The notes beneath the pieces were generated by a model, which saw nothing but the letters and a program-made list of their open reading frames with translations, was not told where the DNA came from and made no database searches. From Pseudomonas viridiflava (GTDB lineage: Bacteria > Pseudomonadota > Gammaproteobacteria > Pseudomonadales > Pseudomonadaceae), in contig NZ_UPSE01000601.1 of the NCBI RefSeq assembly GCF_900573885.1, positions 124,001-188,000 on the forward strand: a DNA stretch of 64,000 nt, written 5' to 3'. Shown here one piece after another: positions 1 through 8,351 of this stretch. Position numbers and translations under genes: made by a program. Position 1 is the first letter of the stretch; each line of letters opens with the position of its first letter.

Positions 1-144
1 CGGGCGGATATGCAACAGCGACGGTGACAGTTTGTCCCATTCTTGGTACAGCCGCCGCGCGGCGGGCAGGCTATGCTCAGCGCGGCCTTGGCGCTCGATA
101 CGATTCGATTACCAGCCAAGCGCACACTGCGGAGAACAATAACA
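1..144. other. Upstream region of the AcoR-like gene
   Basis: No gene is supported here. A short dyad GACA-GTT-TGTC lies at about 24-36. It resembles the TGTC/GACA half sites used by some AcoR-type activators, but it is too short to call an operator with confidence. A plausible ribosome binding site (GGAGAA) precedes the ATG at 145. Confidence 0.3.
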
Positions 145-2055
145 ATGCAGAGTCAATTCAACCGTCACACCCTACAGGTGATGACGCTGGCCCAAGGCAA
201 AGCCCAGTTCGACGGGCCCGCCGCCGACCCCTCCATCGCCCGCTCGTGGCTGCGCTGCCTGCAGGATCATCACCTGGACCCCAGCCAGACCATGGCGCCG
301 ACCGTGCTTGAACATGCGCGGGTACTGGAGCGTCGCGAGCGTTTGCAGCAGGTACTGGAAATTGCCAGCGGCGAGATGACCAGCCTGTATCAGCAACTGG
401 CCGGCGCCGGCCATGCCGTGCTGCTCACCGACGCGCGCGGCGTGATCCTCAACAGCGTGACCGGTAACTCCGAACGCAAAAGTTTCGAGCGTGCCGGCCT
501 GTGGCTGGGCGCCGATTGGAGCGAAGCCTGCGAGGGCACCAACGGCATCGGCACCTGCCTGATCGAACGCCAGGCGCTGACCATTCACCAGGACGAACAC
601 TTTCGCGGGCAGCACACCGGGCTCACCTGTTCGGCCAGCCCGGTGTTCGACTGCCAGGGCGATTTGCTCGCGGTGCTGGACGTGTCGTCGGCACGGGCCG
701 ACGTTTCCCGCCAAAGCCAGTTCCACACCATGGCGCTGGTCAACCTGTCTGCAAAAATGATCGAGAGCTGCTACTTCCTGCGCCGCTTCGAGGGCCAGTA
801 TTTGCTGCGCTTTCATGTGCAGGCCGAGTACGTGGGGTTGTTCAGCGAAGGGCTGCTGGCCTTTGATGGCGACGGGCGCATCAGCGCGGTGAACCAGAGC
901 GCCATGAACCTGCTCGGCGACACCCGCGGCAACCTGATCGGCAGGCCGCTGGAAAGCTTTTTCGATTGCCGGCTGGACGAGCTGCTTGGCCGCTCCAGCC
1001 TCGCCAGCAGCTGGCCGCTGCGCACCCACAACGGCCGCGCCTTGTTCGCCCAATTGCGTGGCGTGGCGCGCAGCCAGCCGAGCGCCCTGAGCCCGTCCAT
1101 AGGCCGCTTGGCCAGCAAGCAATTGCCGACCGATATTCCCGCCAGTTTGTGTGTGGGCGATGTGGCCTTGCAGCGCGAGTTTCGTCGCGCCTTGCGGGTT
1201 TACGAGCGCGATGTGCCGCTGCTTATCAACGGTGAAACCGGCACCGGCAAAGAGGCGTTCGCCAAGGCCATTCACCAGGCCAGTTCACGCGCCAGCAAAG
1301 CCTTTGTCGCGCTCAACTGCGCGGCGATTCCGGAGAGCCTGATCGAGAGCGAGCTGTTTGGGTATCGCGGCGGCAGTTTTACCGGCGCGCGCAAAGAAGG
1401 CATGAGCGGCAAGCTGCAACAGGCTGACGGCGGAACCCTGTTTCTCGACGAAATCGGCGACATGCCGCTGGCCATGCAGACCCGCTTGCTGCGCGTATTG
1501 GAAGAGCGCGAAGTAGTGCCCATCGGCGGCACGGCGCAGGCGGTGAACGTTCGCGTGATAAGCGCCACGCACCGCGAGCTGGGCGAGCACGTGGCCAATG
1601 GCAGTTTCCGCGAAGACTTGTACTACCGCCTCAACGGCCTGGTGCTGACCCTGCCGCCGCTGCGCGAGCGCAGCGACCGCGAGCAGTTGCTGGCGCATTT
1701 GTTAGCCGAAGAAAGCGCCGGCCAGACGCTGCGGCTGGACGCCGATGCGCGCCAGGCACTGCTCGATTACGCCTGGCCGGGCAACGTGCGGCAGCTGCGC
1801 AATGTGCTGCGCACGCTGGTGGCGTTGTGCGAGGGCGAGCGCATCAGCTTGAGTGAATTGCCAGCTGAGCTGCGTCAGCGGCAACGACCGCCCGCCCTGC
1901 AGACCGAAGCGCCGTTGAATGCGGCCGAGCGCAGCACCCTGCTGGCAACGCTCAATCAACAGCACTGGCACATGAGCCGCACGGCCGAGCAACTGGGCAT
2001 CAGCCGCAACACGCTGTACCGCAAGCTGCACAAGCACGGCATCGAGCGACCATAA
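145..2055 (+). CDS. Sigma-54-dependent activator, AcoR/Fis family
   Basis: A 636-residue enhancer-binding protein that would activate RNA polymerase-sigma54 in response to a metabolite. An N-terminal GAF-type sensor (about 80-220) and a PAS-like segment (about 230-300) precede an AAA+ domain. That domain has Walker A GETGTGKE near 362, the sigma-54 contact loop as GSFTGA near 409 (the usual form is GAFTGA), and Walker B TLFLDEIGD near 434. A Fis-type helix-turn-helix closes the protein (TAEQLGISRNTLYRKL, about 611-626). The start at 145 is preferred over an in-frame ATG at 43 because GGAGAA sits just upstream and homologues begin near MQSQFNRH. AcoR relatives control acetoin, alcohol or aldehyde catabolism. 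No target operon is visible here, so the inducer is unknown. It converges on the next gene with 1 bp between stops. Confidence 0.88.
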   Translation: MQSQFNRHTLQVMTLAQGKAQFDGPAADPSIARSWLRCLQDHHLDPSQTMAPTVLEHARVLERRERLQQVLEIASGEMTSLYQQLAGAGHAVLLTDARGVILNSVTGNSERKSFERAGLWLGADWSEACEGTNGIGTCLIERQALTIHQDEHFRGQHTGLTCSASPVFDCQGDLLAVLDVSSARADVSRQSQFHTMALVNLSAKMIESCYFLRRFEGQYLLRFHVQAEYVGLFSEGLLAFDGDGRISAVNQSAMNLLGDTRGNLIGRPLESFFDCRLDELLGRSSLASSWPLRTHNGRALFAQLRGVARSQPSALSPSIGRLASKQLPTDIPASLCVGDVALQREFRRALRVYERDVPLLINGETGTGKEAFAKAIHQASSRASKAFVALNCAAIPESLIESELFGYRGGSFTGARKEGMSGKLQQADGGTLFLDEIGDMPLAMQTRLLRVLEEREVVPIGGTAQAVNVRVISATHRELGEHVANGSFREDLYYRLNGLVLTLPPLRERSDREQLLAHLLAEESAGQTLRLDADARQALLDYAWPGNVRQLRNVLRTLVALCEGERISLSELPAELRQRQRPPALQTEAPLNAAERSTLLATLNQQHWHMSRTAEQLGISRNTLYRKLHKHGIERP

Positions 2056-2056
2056 G

Positions 2057-3187
2057 TTAAAGCGTGGCGGCCACTTCCAGGCGGTCGCGGCCGTTGGCTT
2101 TGGCTTGATACAAGGCGCTGTCGACACGGGTGAAGAAGTGCTCGGCGTCGCGGTCGCGCAGCGTGTCGAAGCGGCCGACGCCCACGCTGGTGGTCAGCGG
2201 CAGGTGTTCGCCTTGTAAATCGATGCCATTGCTCGCCAGCTCCTGGCGAAACTGCTCCGCCAGCACCTGCGCCTGCTCCAGCGTGGTGTTGGGCATCAGC
2301 ACGCCGAACTCTTCGCCACCCAGACGCAGCAGCGCATCGCTGTCGCGGCGGAACACCTGGCGCATGCGCTGGGCAAATTCGCTCAGGCAGGCATCGCCGC
2401 CGGAATGGCCGCGCTGGTCGTTTACCTTCTTGAAGAAATCGATGTCCAGCAGCACCAGCGCCAGCGGCTCGCCGGTGCGTTTGGCGCTGGCCACCATGTT
2501 CTGGAACAGGCTGTTGAACTGGTAACGGTTGCCCAGCTGGGTCAGCGTATCGGTGCGACTTAGCTGGTCGAGAGCAGCCTGTTGTTGCAGCAGACGCAGT
2601 TCCAGATTGAGCGTGCCGAGGTATTCGCGGTGGCTGCGGTTAAGCGCCAGCAGCAGGTAGCTGAGGTAGAAGAGCAGCGTGACGAGTTGGGTATGACCGT
2701 CGCGCCAGTCCAGCGCCATTACTGCCAGGCCCGGCACGTACAGCAGCAGAATGGCAACGAACGCGCGCTTTTTGCGCATGGCGAAATTGAAGGTCATCGC
2801 CGTGCTGAAGGCCACAGTGCTGAGGGTGGCGATCATTGCGGACTCAGCGAACGCGTCGCTGTACAACGCCCATGCGTGGGCCTGGCCCCAACACAGCGAC
2901 GTCAGCAGCACCAGACCCCAGTGGCGGTCGAGCCAGCGCTGCAATTCGTGCTGGTTCTGCGCTTGCGGCGGCGTGTGCCAAATGCGCGCGGTCATCAGAC
3001 CGGCAAACAGCAGACTGCCGGCGATACCGGTGAACAGAAGGGAAAACGGCGCGGCGCTGAACAGCCACGTCAGCAGCCAGGCCAGCAGGTAGTAGATGCC
3101 GCCGAGGCGCGTGCGCACCCGGGTGTCTTGAACTTCACGCCAGAGGGCAAAGGTTTGCGGAGAACGCGGTAATTCGGCGTCGGTCAT
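2057..3187 (-). CDS. Diguanylate cyclase (GGDEF), membrane-bound
   Basis: Makes the second messenger c-di-GMP from two GTP at the inner membrane. The N-terminal half (about 30-190) has five or six hydrophobic segments and no recognisable periplasmic sensor loop. It is followed by a short coiled segment (LELRLLQQQAALDQL) and a GGDEF domain from about 210. The active site reads GGEEF, and an RxxD inhibitory site (RDSD) lies exactly five residues before it, so both activity and product inhibition are expected. The signal it senses is not evident. It is transcribed towards the AcoR-like gene and probably forms its own unit. Confidence 0.9.
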   Translation of the reverse strand: MTDAELPRSPQTFALWREVQDTRVRTRLGGIYYLLAWLLTWLFSAAPFSLLFTGIAGSLLFAGLMTARIWHTPPQAQNQHELQRWLDRHWGLVLLTSLCWGQAHAWALYSDAFAESAMIATLSTVAFSTAMTFNFAMRKKRAFVAILLLYVPGLAVMALDWRDGHTQLVTLLFYLSYLLLALNRSHREYLGTLNLELRLLQQQAALDQLSRTDTLTQLGNRYQFNSLFQNMVASAKRTGEPLALVLLDIDFFKKVNDQRGHSGGDACLSEFAQRMRQVFRRDSDALLRLGGEEFGVLMPNTTLEQAQVLAEQFRQELASNGIDLQGEHLPLTTSVGVGRFDTLRDRDAEHFFTRVDSALYQAKANGRDRLEVAATL

Positions 3188-3371
3188 TTTTTGTGATCAC
3201 AGGAATCTGCATTCACGAAGCATAGTGCTTTGCCTGGGAAAAAAATATCAAAACGCTATCACTGTGGGCCCGGCCTGCCAGACCATTCGTCAAACTCCTT
3301 GCACTCTTGTGTAGCGCAGCGGCCCAACGTCTGTACATCAGACAATGAGCCTCGGGCTCAGGGAGTGACAG

Positions 3372-3827
3372 ATGAACCGATTCAATCGCAAGCCGGCCCT
3401 GCTGGGCGCGGCGTTCGTGCTGGCCCTGGGCGCCAGCGCTTCCACCTTTGCCGTTGACGCCGGTGCGCCGGGCCGCGCCGTTCAGGGCGCCAGCCCGGGC
3501 GGTTCGTCGACCCAAGGCGGAACCGGCGCCGGCGGCACGGGTAACGGTGTCGATAGCGGCGGCGCCACCACCAATGGTTCGAACACCAACGGCTTCAACA
3601 GCAACGGCTATAACAACAACACCAACAGCAGCGGCACCATCAACAACGGCGCCGACACCAATACCAATGGCACCAACGGCACCATGAATGGCGGCCAGAT
3701 GAATAACCAAGGTTCGGGCAGCATCGGCACCGGCACTGGCAGCGGAACCACCGGCGGCGGAACGCTGGAAGATCAGCGTCGTGCCAGTGGCGAAGCGATG
3801 GAGCGTGAGCGTACCGGCGAGCAGTAA
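3372..3827 (+). CDS. Secreted Gly/Asn/Thr-rich low-complexity protein
   Basis: A 151-residue protein of unknown function. A clear Sec signal peptide (positive MNRFNRK, then a hydrophobic stretch, with cleavage expected after STFA) is followed by about 95 residues dominated by Gly, Asn, Thr and Ser in short irregular repeats (SNTNGFNSNGYNNN and similar). It ends in a charged tail (EDQRRASGEAMERERTGEQ). GGGAG precedes the ATG. The composition suggests an unstructured periplasmic or cell-surface protein. No enzyme motif is present. Confidence 0.72.
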   Translation: MNRFNRKPALLGAAFVLALGASASTFAVDAGAPGRAVQGASPGGSSTQGGTGAGGTGNGVDSGGATTNGSNTNGFNSNGYNNNTNSSGTINNGADTNTNGTNGTMNGGQMNNQGSGSIGTGTGSGTTGGGTLEDQRRASGEAMERERTGEQ

Positions 3828-3844
3828 AGCCTAGCGCAAGACCT

Positions 3845-3929
3845 TGTAGGAGCGGCTTTAGCCGCGATGCTTTTAAGATCAATCAAGAGCATCGCGGCTA
3901 ATCGGAATGCTGCCCAACCGCTCCCACAG
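3845..3929. repeat. REP doublet with an interrupted second copy
   Basis: The first unit (3845-3870) carries the Pseudomonas REP core GGAGCGGCTTTAGCCGCGA. The second, inverted unit (3889-3929) starts GCATCGCGGCTAA and ends CCGCTCCCACA, but about 16 unrelated bases sit between the halves, breaking its stem. The pair lies between convergent genes, the normal place for these elements, and may also help terminate transcription. Confidence 0.8.
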
Positions 3930-3960
3930 TTTTTTTGTTCCAGGGTGTAGAGGATTGAAA

Positions 3961-4518
3961 TCAATGCGGCGGGTACTGGCTTAGAATTTTCGTCACGGTG
4001 TCCCGAATCGCTGCCTCGCGCTCTACCGGCGTGTTCTGGTTATTGCGCACGATCTGCTCGGCGCTGCCGCGCCAGACCAGCTTGCCGTCTTTGGCGTCGA
4101 ACAAGTCCACCTGCACGGTGCCGACTTTGTAGTCGACGTTGCGGGTTTCGGTGTAGCCCGGCCCGCCCCAATACCCATTCCAGTAACCACCCCACGCGCC
4201 GCCATAGCTGGTGCTCACCTGGTCGGTGCGGTTCTCGACGATCAGCCACGTTTGCACATTTACATCGCCTTTGGCGCCCGCCGGGGCCAGGCGCACACCG
4301 CGCTGGTCCAGTTGCTCGCTCACCGCCGCACGAATGCGTTGTTCGGTGAGGTCACTTTTGATTCGCGGATCGTCCGGGGTGTACTGCAACGCCGGTTCCT
4401 TCCAGGTGAAGGTGCGGTACGCGGCGAAGTCGCGGTTTTTGTCGAAGTCCTGATTCAGTACGGCGTTTTGACAGGCGGCCAGCAGCAGGAAAAGGGGAAG
4501 GACGAGCAGTCGTTTCAT
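3961..4518 (-). CDS. DUF4136 family lipoprotein
   Basis: A 185-residue lipoprotein. The signal peptide ends in a lipobox (LLAAC, Cys16), so it should be acylated and held in the inner or outer membrane. The DUF4136 fold follows, with the family landmarks DFAAYRTFTW near the start, QLDQRGVRLA in the middle and ILSQYPP at the C-terminus. GGGAGA lies upstream of the ATG. The family has no established function. The next gene upstream encodes a second DUF4136 lipoprotein, so the two may work together. Confidence 0.85.
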   Translation of the reverse strand: MKRLLVLPLFLLLAACQNAVLNQDFDKNRDFAAYRTFTWKEPALQYTPDDPRIKSDLTEQRIRAAVSEQLDQRGVRLAPAGAKGDVNVQTWLIVENRTDQVSTSYGGAWGGYWNGYWGGPGYTETRNVDYKVGTVQVDLFDAKDGKLVWRGSAEQIVRNNQNTPVEREAAIRDTVTKILSQYPPH

Positions 4519-4577
4519 GGCAAATCTCCCTTCAGGGCGCGGGGTATGCGCTGAAGTGTAGTGATGAGTACGCGCCT

Positions 4578-5186
4578 TCAGCGAGGCGGATAGGCGCTGA
4601 GGGCTTTGTTCACGGCCGAGCGCAGCGCGTCTACGCGCTCGCTCTGGCTGCCACGGTTGGTGGTTTCGGCACTGCCATTCCAGATGCTCTGTTGATTGCG
4701 CGGGTCGATCAGCTCGACATGCACCACCTGCACCTCTTCTTCGTAAGTGCGCATGACCGGAACGCTGCCATACACACCGCCGTAATTGTTGCCGTACGGC
4801 CCGCGACCATAATACGAGCCATAGTCGTCGCGTTCCTGGCGCAAACGCCGTTCAACGCGTACATCGGCACGCACCTGAACATCGGCCACGGTGCCTTGAC
4901 GCGCCGGGCGCAGACCGCGCTGGTCGAGACTGTTGCTGAGAATGTCGGCCATCTGCTCCGGCGTGGCGCCGGCGGTGCCGCCTGGCAGGCGTCCGCTCTC
5001 CCACGCCCAGGTTTGATAGCGGCCGTAATCGCGCGGCGCGGCCGGGTAAGCGCTGAGGTCGAGGGTGTGCGCGGCCGCTGCAGGCGCTGGCGGCAGGGGG
5101 TTGGAGCTGGCGGTGTAGGGGTTCTGGCTCTGGCATGCGGCCAGACCCAGGCAGCAGATCAGCAGAAACAAACGGCAGTTCATCAT
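4578..5186 (-). CDS. Second DUF4136-like lipoprotein
   Basis: About 202 residues, with signal peptide MMNCRLFLLICCLGLAAC and lipobox Cys. A Ser/Pro/Ala-rich linker leads into a DUF4136-type domain (YGRYQTWAWESG, SLDQRGLRP, KALSAYPPR). A Tyr/Gly-rich insert (YGSYYGRGPYGNNYGG) sits mid-domain, as in the neighbouring paralogue. GAGGAG lies 4 to 7 bp before two consecutive ATGs, so the start is 5186 or 5183; an upstream in-frame ATG at 5240 would hide the signal peptide. It is probably a tandem duplication of the gene downstream. Confidence 0.82.
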   Translation of the reverse strand: MMNCRLFLLICCLGLAACQSQNPYTASSNPLPPAPAAAAHTLDLSAYPAAPRDYGRYQTWAWESGRLPGGTAGATPEQMADILSNSLDQRGLRPARQGTVADVQVRADVRVERRLRQERDDYGSYYGRGPYGNNYGGVYGSVPVMRTYEEEVQVVHVELIDPRNQQSIWNGSAETTNRGSQSERVDALRSAVNKALSAYPPR

Positions 5187-5218
5187 GCGCTCCTCATTTC
5201 TACGGCAAAACCGCCTCG

Positions 5219-5968
5219 TTACAGCGGGCGGCACATCCAATGCAGGTAGCGGCCGAGCCCCATAAAGCTCGGGTGGCGACGGTGGGCCAGTTCCATTTCC
5301 AGCAGGTCGATCAGCTGCGCCTTGTGCTGGAAGTCACTGGGCATGTAGTCATGAAAAACCCGCACGCCGCTCTGGCTTTCGACTCGCCAAGTGTTGGCGA
5401 GTTGCGTCGCCAGTTCGCGTGGGTCCAGTGGCATTTGCGGCGTAAGGCTCTGCTTCTCGCCGGCAAATTCTTCTTTGCGCAGTTTGCGGAAATGGCCTTT
5501 GAGCAGGTTGCGGTAAATCAGCGCGTCTTTGTTGTAGAACGCCAGCGACAGCCAGCCGCCCGGCGCGGTGAGCTGGTGCAGCACCGGCAGAATGGCATGG
5601 GGTTCGGCCAGCCATTCCAGCACGGCGTGGCACACCACCAGATCGTAGGGCTCGGTGAGTTGACCGAGCAGCTCTTGCCACGGCGCCTGAATGAACTCGG
5701 CACTCTGGCCGGCTGCAGCAAAGCGTTCACGGGCCCCTTGCAGCATCGGCTCGGCGGGTTCAGTGACGGTGACATGGTGGCCGCGCTCGGCCAGCCACAA
5801 CGACATATGCCCGAGCCCGGCGCCGATATCGAGCACCCGTAGCGGACGGTCCGGCAACGCTTCAGCCAGGTCGGCCTGGAGCACGGCAAGGCGGATTGCA
5901 CCTTTGGCACCGCCGTAGATTTTTTCGGCAAAGCGGGTGGCCAGCTCGTCGAAATGGCGATCACTCAT
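5219..5968 (-). CDS. cmoM: tRNA uridine-34 5-carboxymethoxy methyltransferase CmoM
   Basis: A 249-residue SAM-dependent methyltransferase that converts cmo5U34 to its methyl ester (mcmo5U) in tRNA. The N-terminus MSDRHFDELATRFAEKIYGG matches the CmoM (old SmtA) family pattern. It is followed by SAM motif I VLDIGAGLGHMSLWLA, then AVLEWLAEP and the C-terminal GVRVFHDY and LGRYLH signatures. The start is set by the ATGA overlap with the MazG-like gene upstream (ATG at 5968), indicating translational coupling. A longer upstream reading frame is only a shadow. Confidence 0.9.
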   Translation of the reverse strand: MSDRHFDELATRFAEKIYGGAKGAIRLAVLQADLAEALPDRPLRVLDIGAGLGHMSLWLAERGHHVTVTEPAEPMLQGARERFAAAGQSAEFIQAPWQELLGQLTEPYDLVVCHAVLEWLAEPHAILPVLHQLTAPGGWLSLAFYNKDALIYRNLLKGHFRKLRKEEFAGEKQSLTPQMPLDPRELATQLANTWRVESQSGVRVFHDYMPSDFQHKAQLIDLLEMELAHRRHPSFMGLGRYLHWMCRPL

Positions 5969-6270
5969 TTGGCGAACCGCCGTTCGTTGTCGGCGAGCTT
6001 GGCGCGCACCACGTCGTTCATATCGAGGCCCAATTCGCTGCACATCAGCAGCAGATACAGCACGACATCGCCGATTTCCTGGCCTGCATGGGCGAGTGTT
6101 TCGGCAGGAAGCTGGCGCGACTGGTCTTCGCTCAGCCATTGGAAGATCTCGACCAACTCGGCCATTTCCACGCTGGCGGCCATGGCCAGGTTTTTCGGGC
6201 TGTGGAAACGGCGCCATTCGTTGGCATCACGAATGGCGTGCAGGCGGGCGGTGAGTTCTTCAAGGTTCAT
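5965..6270 (-). CDS. MazG-like nucleotide pyrophosphohydrolase
   Basis: A 101-residue all-helical NTP pyrophosphatase of the MazG/dCTPase superfamily, expected to hydrolyse non-canonical nucleoside triphosphates to monophosphates. The metal-binding pattern is present: EMAELVE in helix 2 and EIGDVVLYLL in helix 3. WRRFHSPKNLAMA is typical of the RS21-C6/dCTPase branch. GGAGC lies before the ATG at 6270. The stop overlaps the cmoM start. Confidence 0.85.
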   Translation of the reverse strand: MNLEELTARLHAIRDANEWRRFHSPKNLAMAASVEMAELVEIFQWLSEDQSRQLPAETLAHAGQEIGDVVLYLLLMCSELGLDMNDVVRAKLADNERRFAK

Positions 6271-6309
6271 GCGGCGCTCCGGGCAGAAGGGCCGCATTGT
6301 TTCACGGGG

Positions 6310-7161
6310 TTAGATCACTCGCCAGCTACCGCTCATGTGCGGCACGTCGTGGTTGCCCACCAGCCTGAACTGGCCGCTACTGGCCGGGTTGCTCGCTTGC
6401 AGGGTGACGGCGCTGGGCAATAGCACCGGTTTTTGAAAGCGCACGTCCACCACGTAGCCCGAGGCCGGCAGGCGCTCGCCCAGGGCAGCCAGGGCGCGCG
6501 CTTTATTCCACAGGCCGTGGGCGATCGCGCGGGGAAAGCCGAACAGCCTGGCGGTCAGGGCAGACAGATGAATCGGGTTGTAATCGCCCGCCACCGCAGC
6601 GTATCGGCGACCGATGTCGGCAGGCGCTTGCCAGTGGGCAATGTCTTCGAGCGGCAGGGTGATTTCTTCGCCGCGTTCAGCCGGTTGCCCGGACAGTTTC
6701 AGCGCGCGACATAGGATGCGGCTGTCGCCTTCCCACAAAAGGCCAAGCTGGTCTTCCAGCCGCGTGATCAAACTGAACACCGCGCCTTTTTCATGGGGCT
6801 GAAGATTTTCCACATGCACGCTGGCAATAAACGGCCCCATGCCGCCCAGCGGGCGCACGCCGCGAATGCGGTTTTCCAGGTGCACCAGGCCGAGCAGGGG
6901 GAACGGAAAGCGGGTGTCGGTGAGCAACTGCATCTGCAAAGGGAAGGCGAGGATATGTGGATAAGCAGGCGGCAAATGACCGTCGTCGTTGAGGCCGCAA
7001 AGCTGGCGATAGCGCTCGAGCTTCTTCGCCTCCACCGTTACCGCGCAGCGCAAACCAACGTCGGGCAAGGTCTGCCCGCGCACGCCCCGGCGCACCGCCG
7101 CGCGGGCGAACAGGCCCGGCAGGGCAGGGGTGGCGGGCAGGTCGAGCCAGGTGGTGGTCAT
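6310..7161 (-). CDS. MaoC-like (R)-enoyl-CoA/acyl dehydratase
   Basis: A 283-residue double hot-dog hydratase. The C-terminal half has the hydratase 2 motif with catalytic Asp and His (GDYNPIHLSALTARLFGFP, then AIAHGLW); the N-terminal half is a degenerate hot-dog repeat. It would interconvert enoyl-CoA and (R)-3-hydroxyacyl-CoA. It is divergent from an AraC-type regulator and close to a FabG-like reductase and a thiolase, which together make a plausible acyl-CoA module. CAGGAGAC precedes the start. Confidence 0.85.
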   Translation of the reverse strand: MTTTWLDLPATPALPGLFARAAVRRGVRGQTLPDVGLRCAVTVEAKKLERYRQLCGLNDDGHLPPAYPHILAFPLQMQLLTDTRFPFPLLGLVHLENRIRGVRPLGGMGPFIASVHVENLQPHEKGAVFSLITRLEDQLGLLWEGDSRILCRALKLSGQPAERGEEITLPLEDIAHWQAPADIGRRYAAVAGDYNPIHLSALTARLFGFPRAIAHGLWNKARALAALGERLPASGYVVDVRFQKPVLLPSAVTLQASNPASSGQFRLVGNHDVPHMSGSWRVI

Positions 7162-7226
7162 AAGCGTCTCCTGATTTTTATTAAAACCGCGAATGCCAGC
7201 AGCTTAGACTGCCAGCGCCACGCCAC

Positions 7227-7266
7227 ATTGGCCGCCCGGCCTGCGCCGCTGGCAGGCCAGCCAATC
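7227..7266. promoter_or_regulatory. Putative AraC-type operator, copy A
   Basis: A 39-bp block in the maoC/araC divergent region is identical at 32 of 39 positions to 9769-9807 in the fabG/thiolase divergent region. The core TGCGCCGCTGGCA is invariant, and the ends read ATTGGC and GCCAAT. An internal dyad (CCTGC/GCAGG here, CTTGC/GCAAG in copy B) keeps its pairing through a double change. The adjacent AraC protein is the obvious candidate binder (inference). Confidence 0.62.
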
Positions 7267-7345
7267 AGCAAATGTGCGGCCTTGAGCCTGCGGGGCAAAA
7301 CTGCCTAAGATGGCCGCGCCTCACGAACCTATAAGAATCCTAAAA

Positions 7346-8341
7346 ATGACGCGTGATCTGACCGACGATGTGGCGCTGATGCGCCCGGTGATCGACGCCC
7401 TGCGGGCCAGCGGAACCGATCCTGATCGGGTGCTGGCGCGGGTCGGGTTGCCGCCTGGTGGCTTGCCTGCCGGGCGCTTTCCCCATTCGGCGCAGGCGTT
7501 GTTCTGGAAAGCCGCCAGCGAAGAATGCGGCGAAGATGATGTTGGCCTGTATCTGGCTCAGCACCTTCCGGCATTCCATGGTCTGCTGCTGGAGTACCTG
7601 TTTCTTTCCAGTGAAACCTTCGGCGACGGCCTGCGTCATGCGTTGCGCTACGTGCGCTTGCTCTCCGACACCCTCAATGCACGCCTCGACGTCGATGGCG
7701 ACCTCGCCACGCTGGAGCTGGGCATGCCAGCCGGCGTGCCCCGGCACTTTCCGGAAATGCTCGCGGGTGCGGTAATCCGCCTGTTCGCGGCGTTGACCGA
7801 AGACAAATTCAAACCGCGCCTGGTGCAACTTATCCACAGCGAAGGCGCAGCGCCGAGGCGATACCTGGAGGTGTACGGTTGCCCGGCGCAACTGGGCGCC
7901 GACCGCTACGCGCTGCAATTCGACGCCGATGTGCTTAATCACGCTTCCCGCCACGCCGCGCCTGAGCTGCTGCGCATGCATGAATCGCTGGCGCGACGGC
8001 AGTTGGCTGAAGTGGAACGGCTGGACCTGGTGCGCCAGGTGCGCGAGCTGATCGGCGAATTGCTGGTCGACAGTGGCGCCACGCTTGAGCAAGTGGCCGG
8101 CCGTCTGAACATGCCGCCGCGCCGCCTGCGCGAACGCCTGGCCATGGCCGGCGTGCGCTTTAACGACTTGGTGACCGACTACCGCTGCCGGCTGGCGAAA
8201 GAGCTGCTGCTCAAGACCGACGAGCGCATTGAAGTGATCGTCGAACGCACTGGCTTCTCCGAACCCAGCACCTTCTACCGCGCCTTCAAACGTTGGGTTG
8301 GCGAAACACCCGTCGAGTTCAGAAAGCGCGGCAAGCCCTGA
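7346..8341 (+). CDS. AraC family transcriptional regulator
   Basis: About 331 residues: an N-terminal effector domain of the PF12625 (arabinose-binding-like) type, with ALFWKAASEECGEDDVGLYLA and GLLLEYLFLSSETFGDGLRHALRY, and a C-terminal AraC double helix-turn-helix (VAGRLNMPPRRLRERLAMAG, then VIVERTGFSEPSTFYRAFKRW). The ATG at 7346 is preferred over 7310; neither has a strong Shine-Dalgarno. It is divergent from maoC and one gene away from the fabG/thiolase pair. A shared 39-bp site upstream of all of these suggests it controls the module and itself. Confidence 0.88.
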   Translation: MTRDLTDDVALMRPVIDALRASGTDPDRVLARVGLPPGGLPAGRFPHSAQALFWKAASEECGEDDVGLYLAQHLPAFHGLLLEYLFLSSETFGDGLRHALRYVRLLSDTLNARLDVDGDLATLELGMPAGVPRHFPEMLAGAVIRLFAALTEDKFKPRLVQLIHSEGAAPRRYLEVYGCPAQLGADRYALQFDADVLNHASRHAAPELLRMHESLARRQLAEVERLDLVRQVRELIGELLVDSGATLEQVAGRLNMPPRRLRERLAMAGVRFNDLVTDYRCRLAKELLLKTDERIEVIVERTGFSEPSTFYRAFKRWVGETPVEFRKRGKP

Positions 8342-8351
8342 TTTTGCCGGG

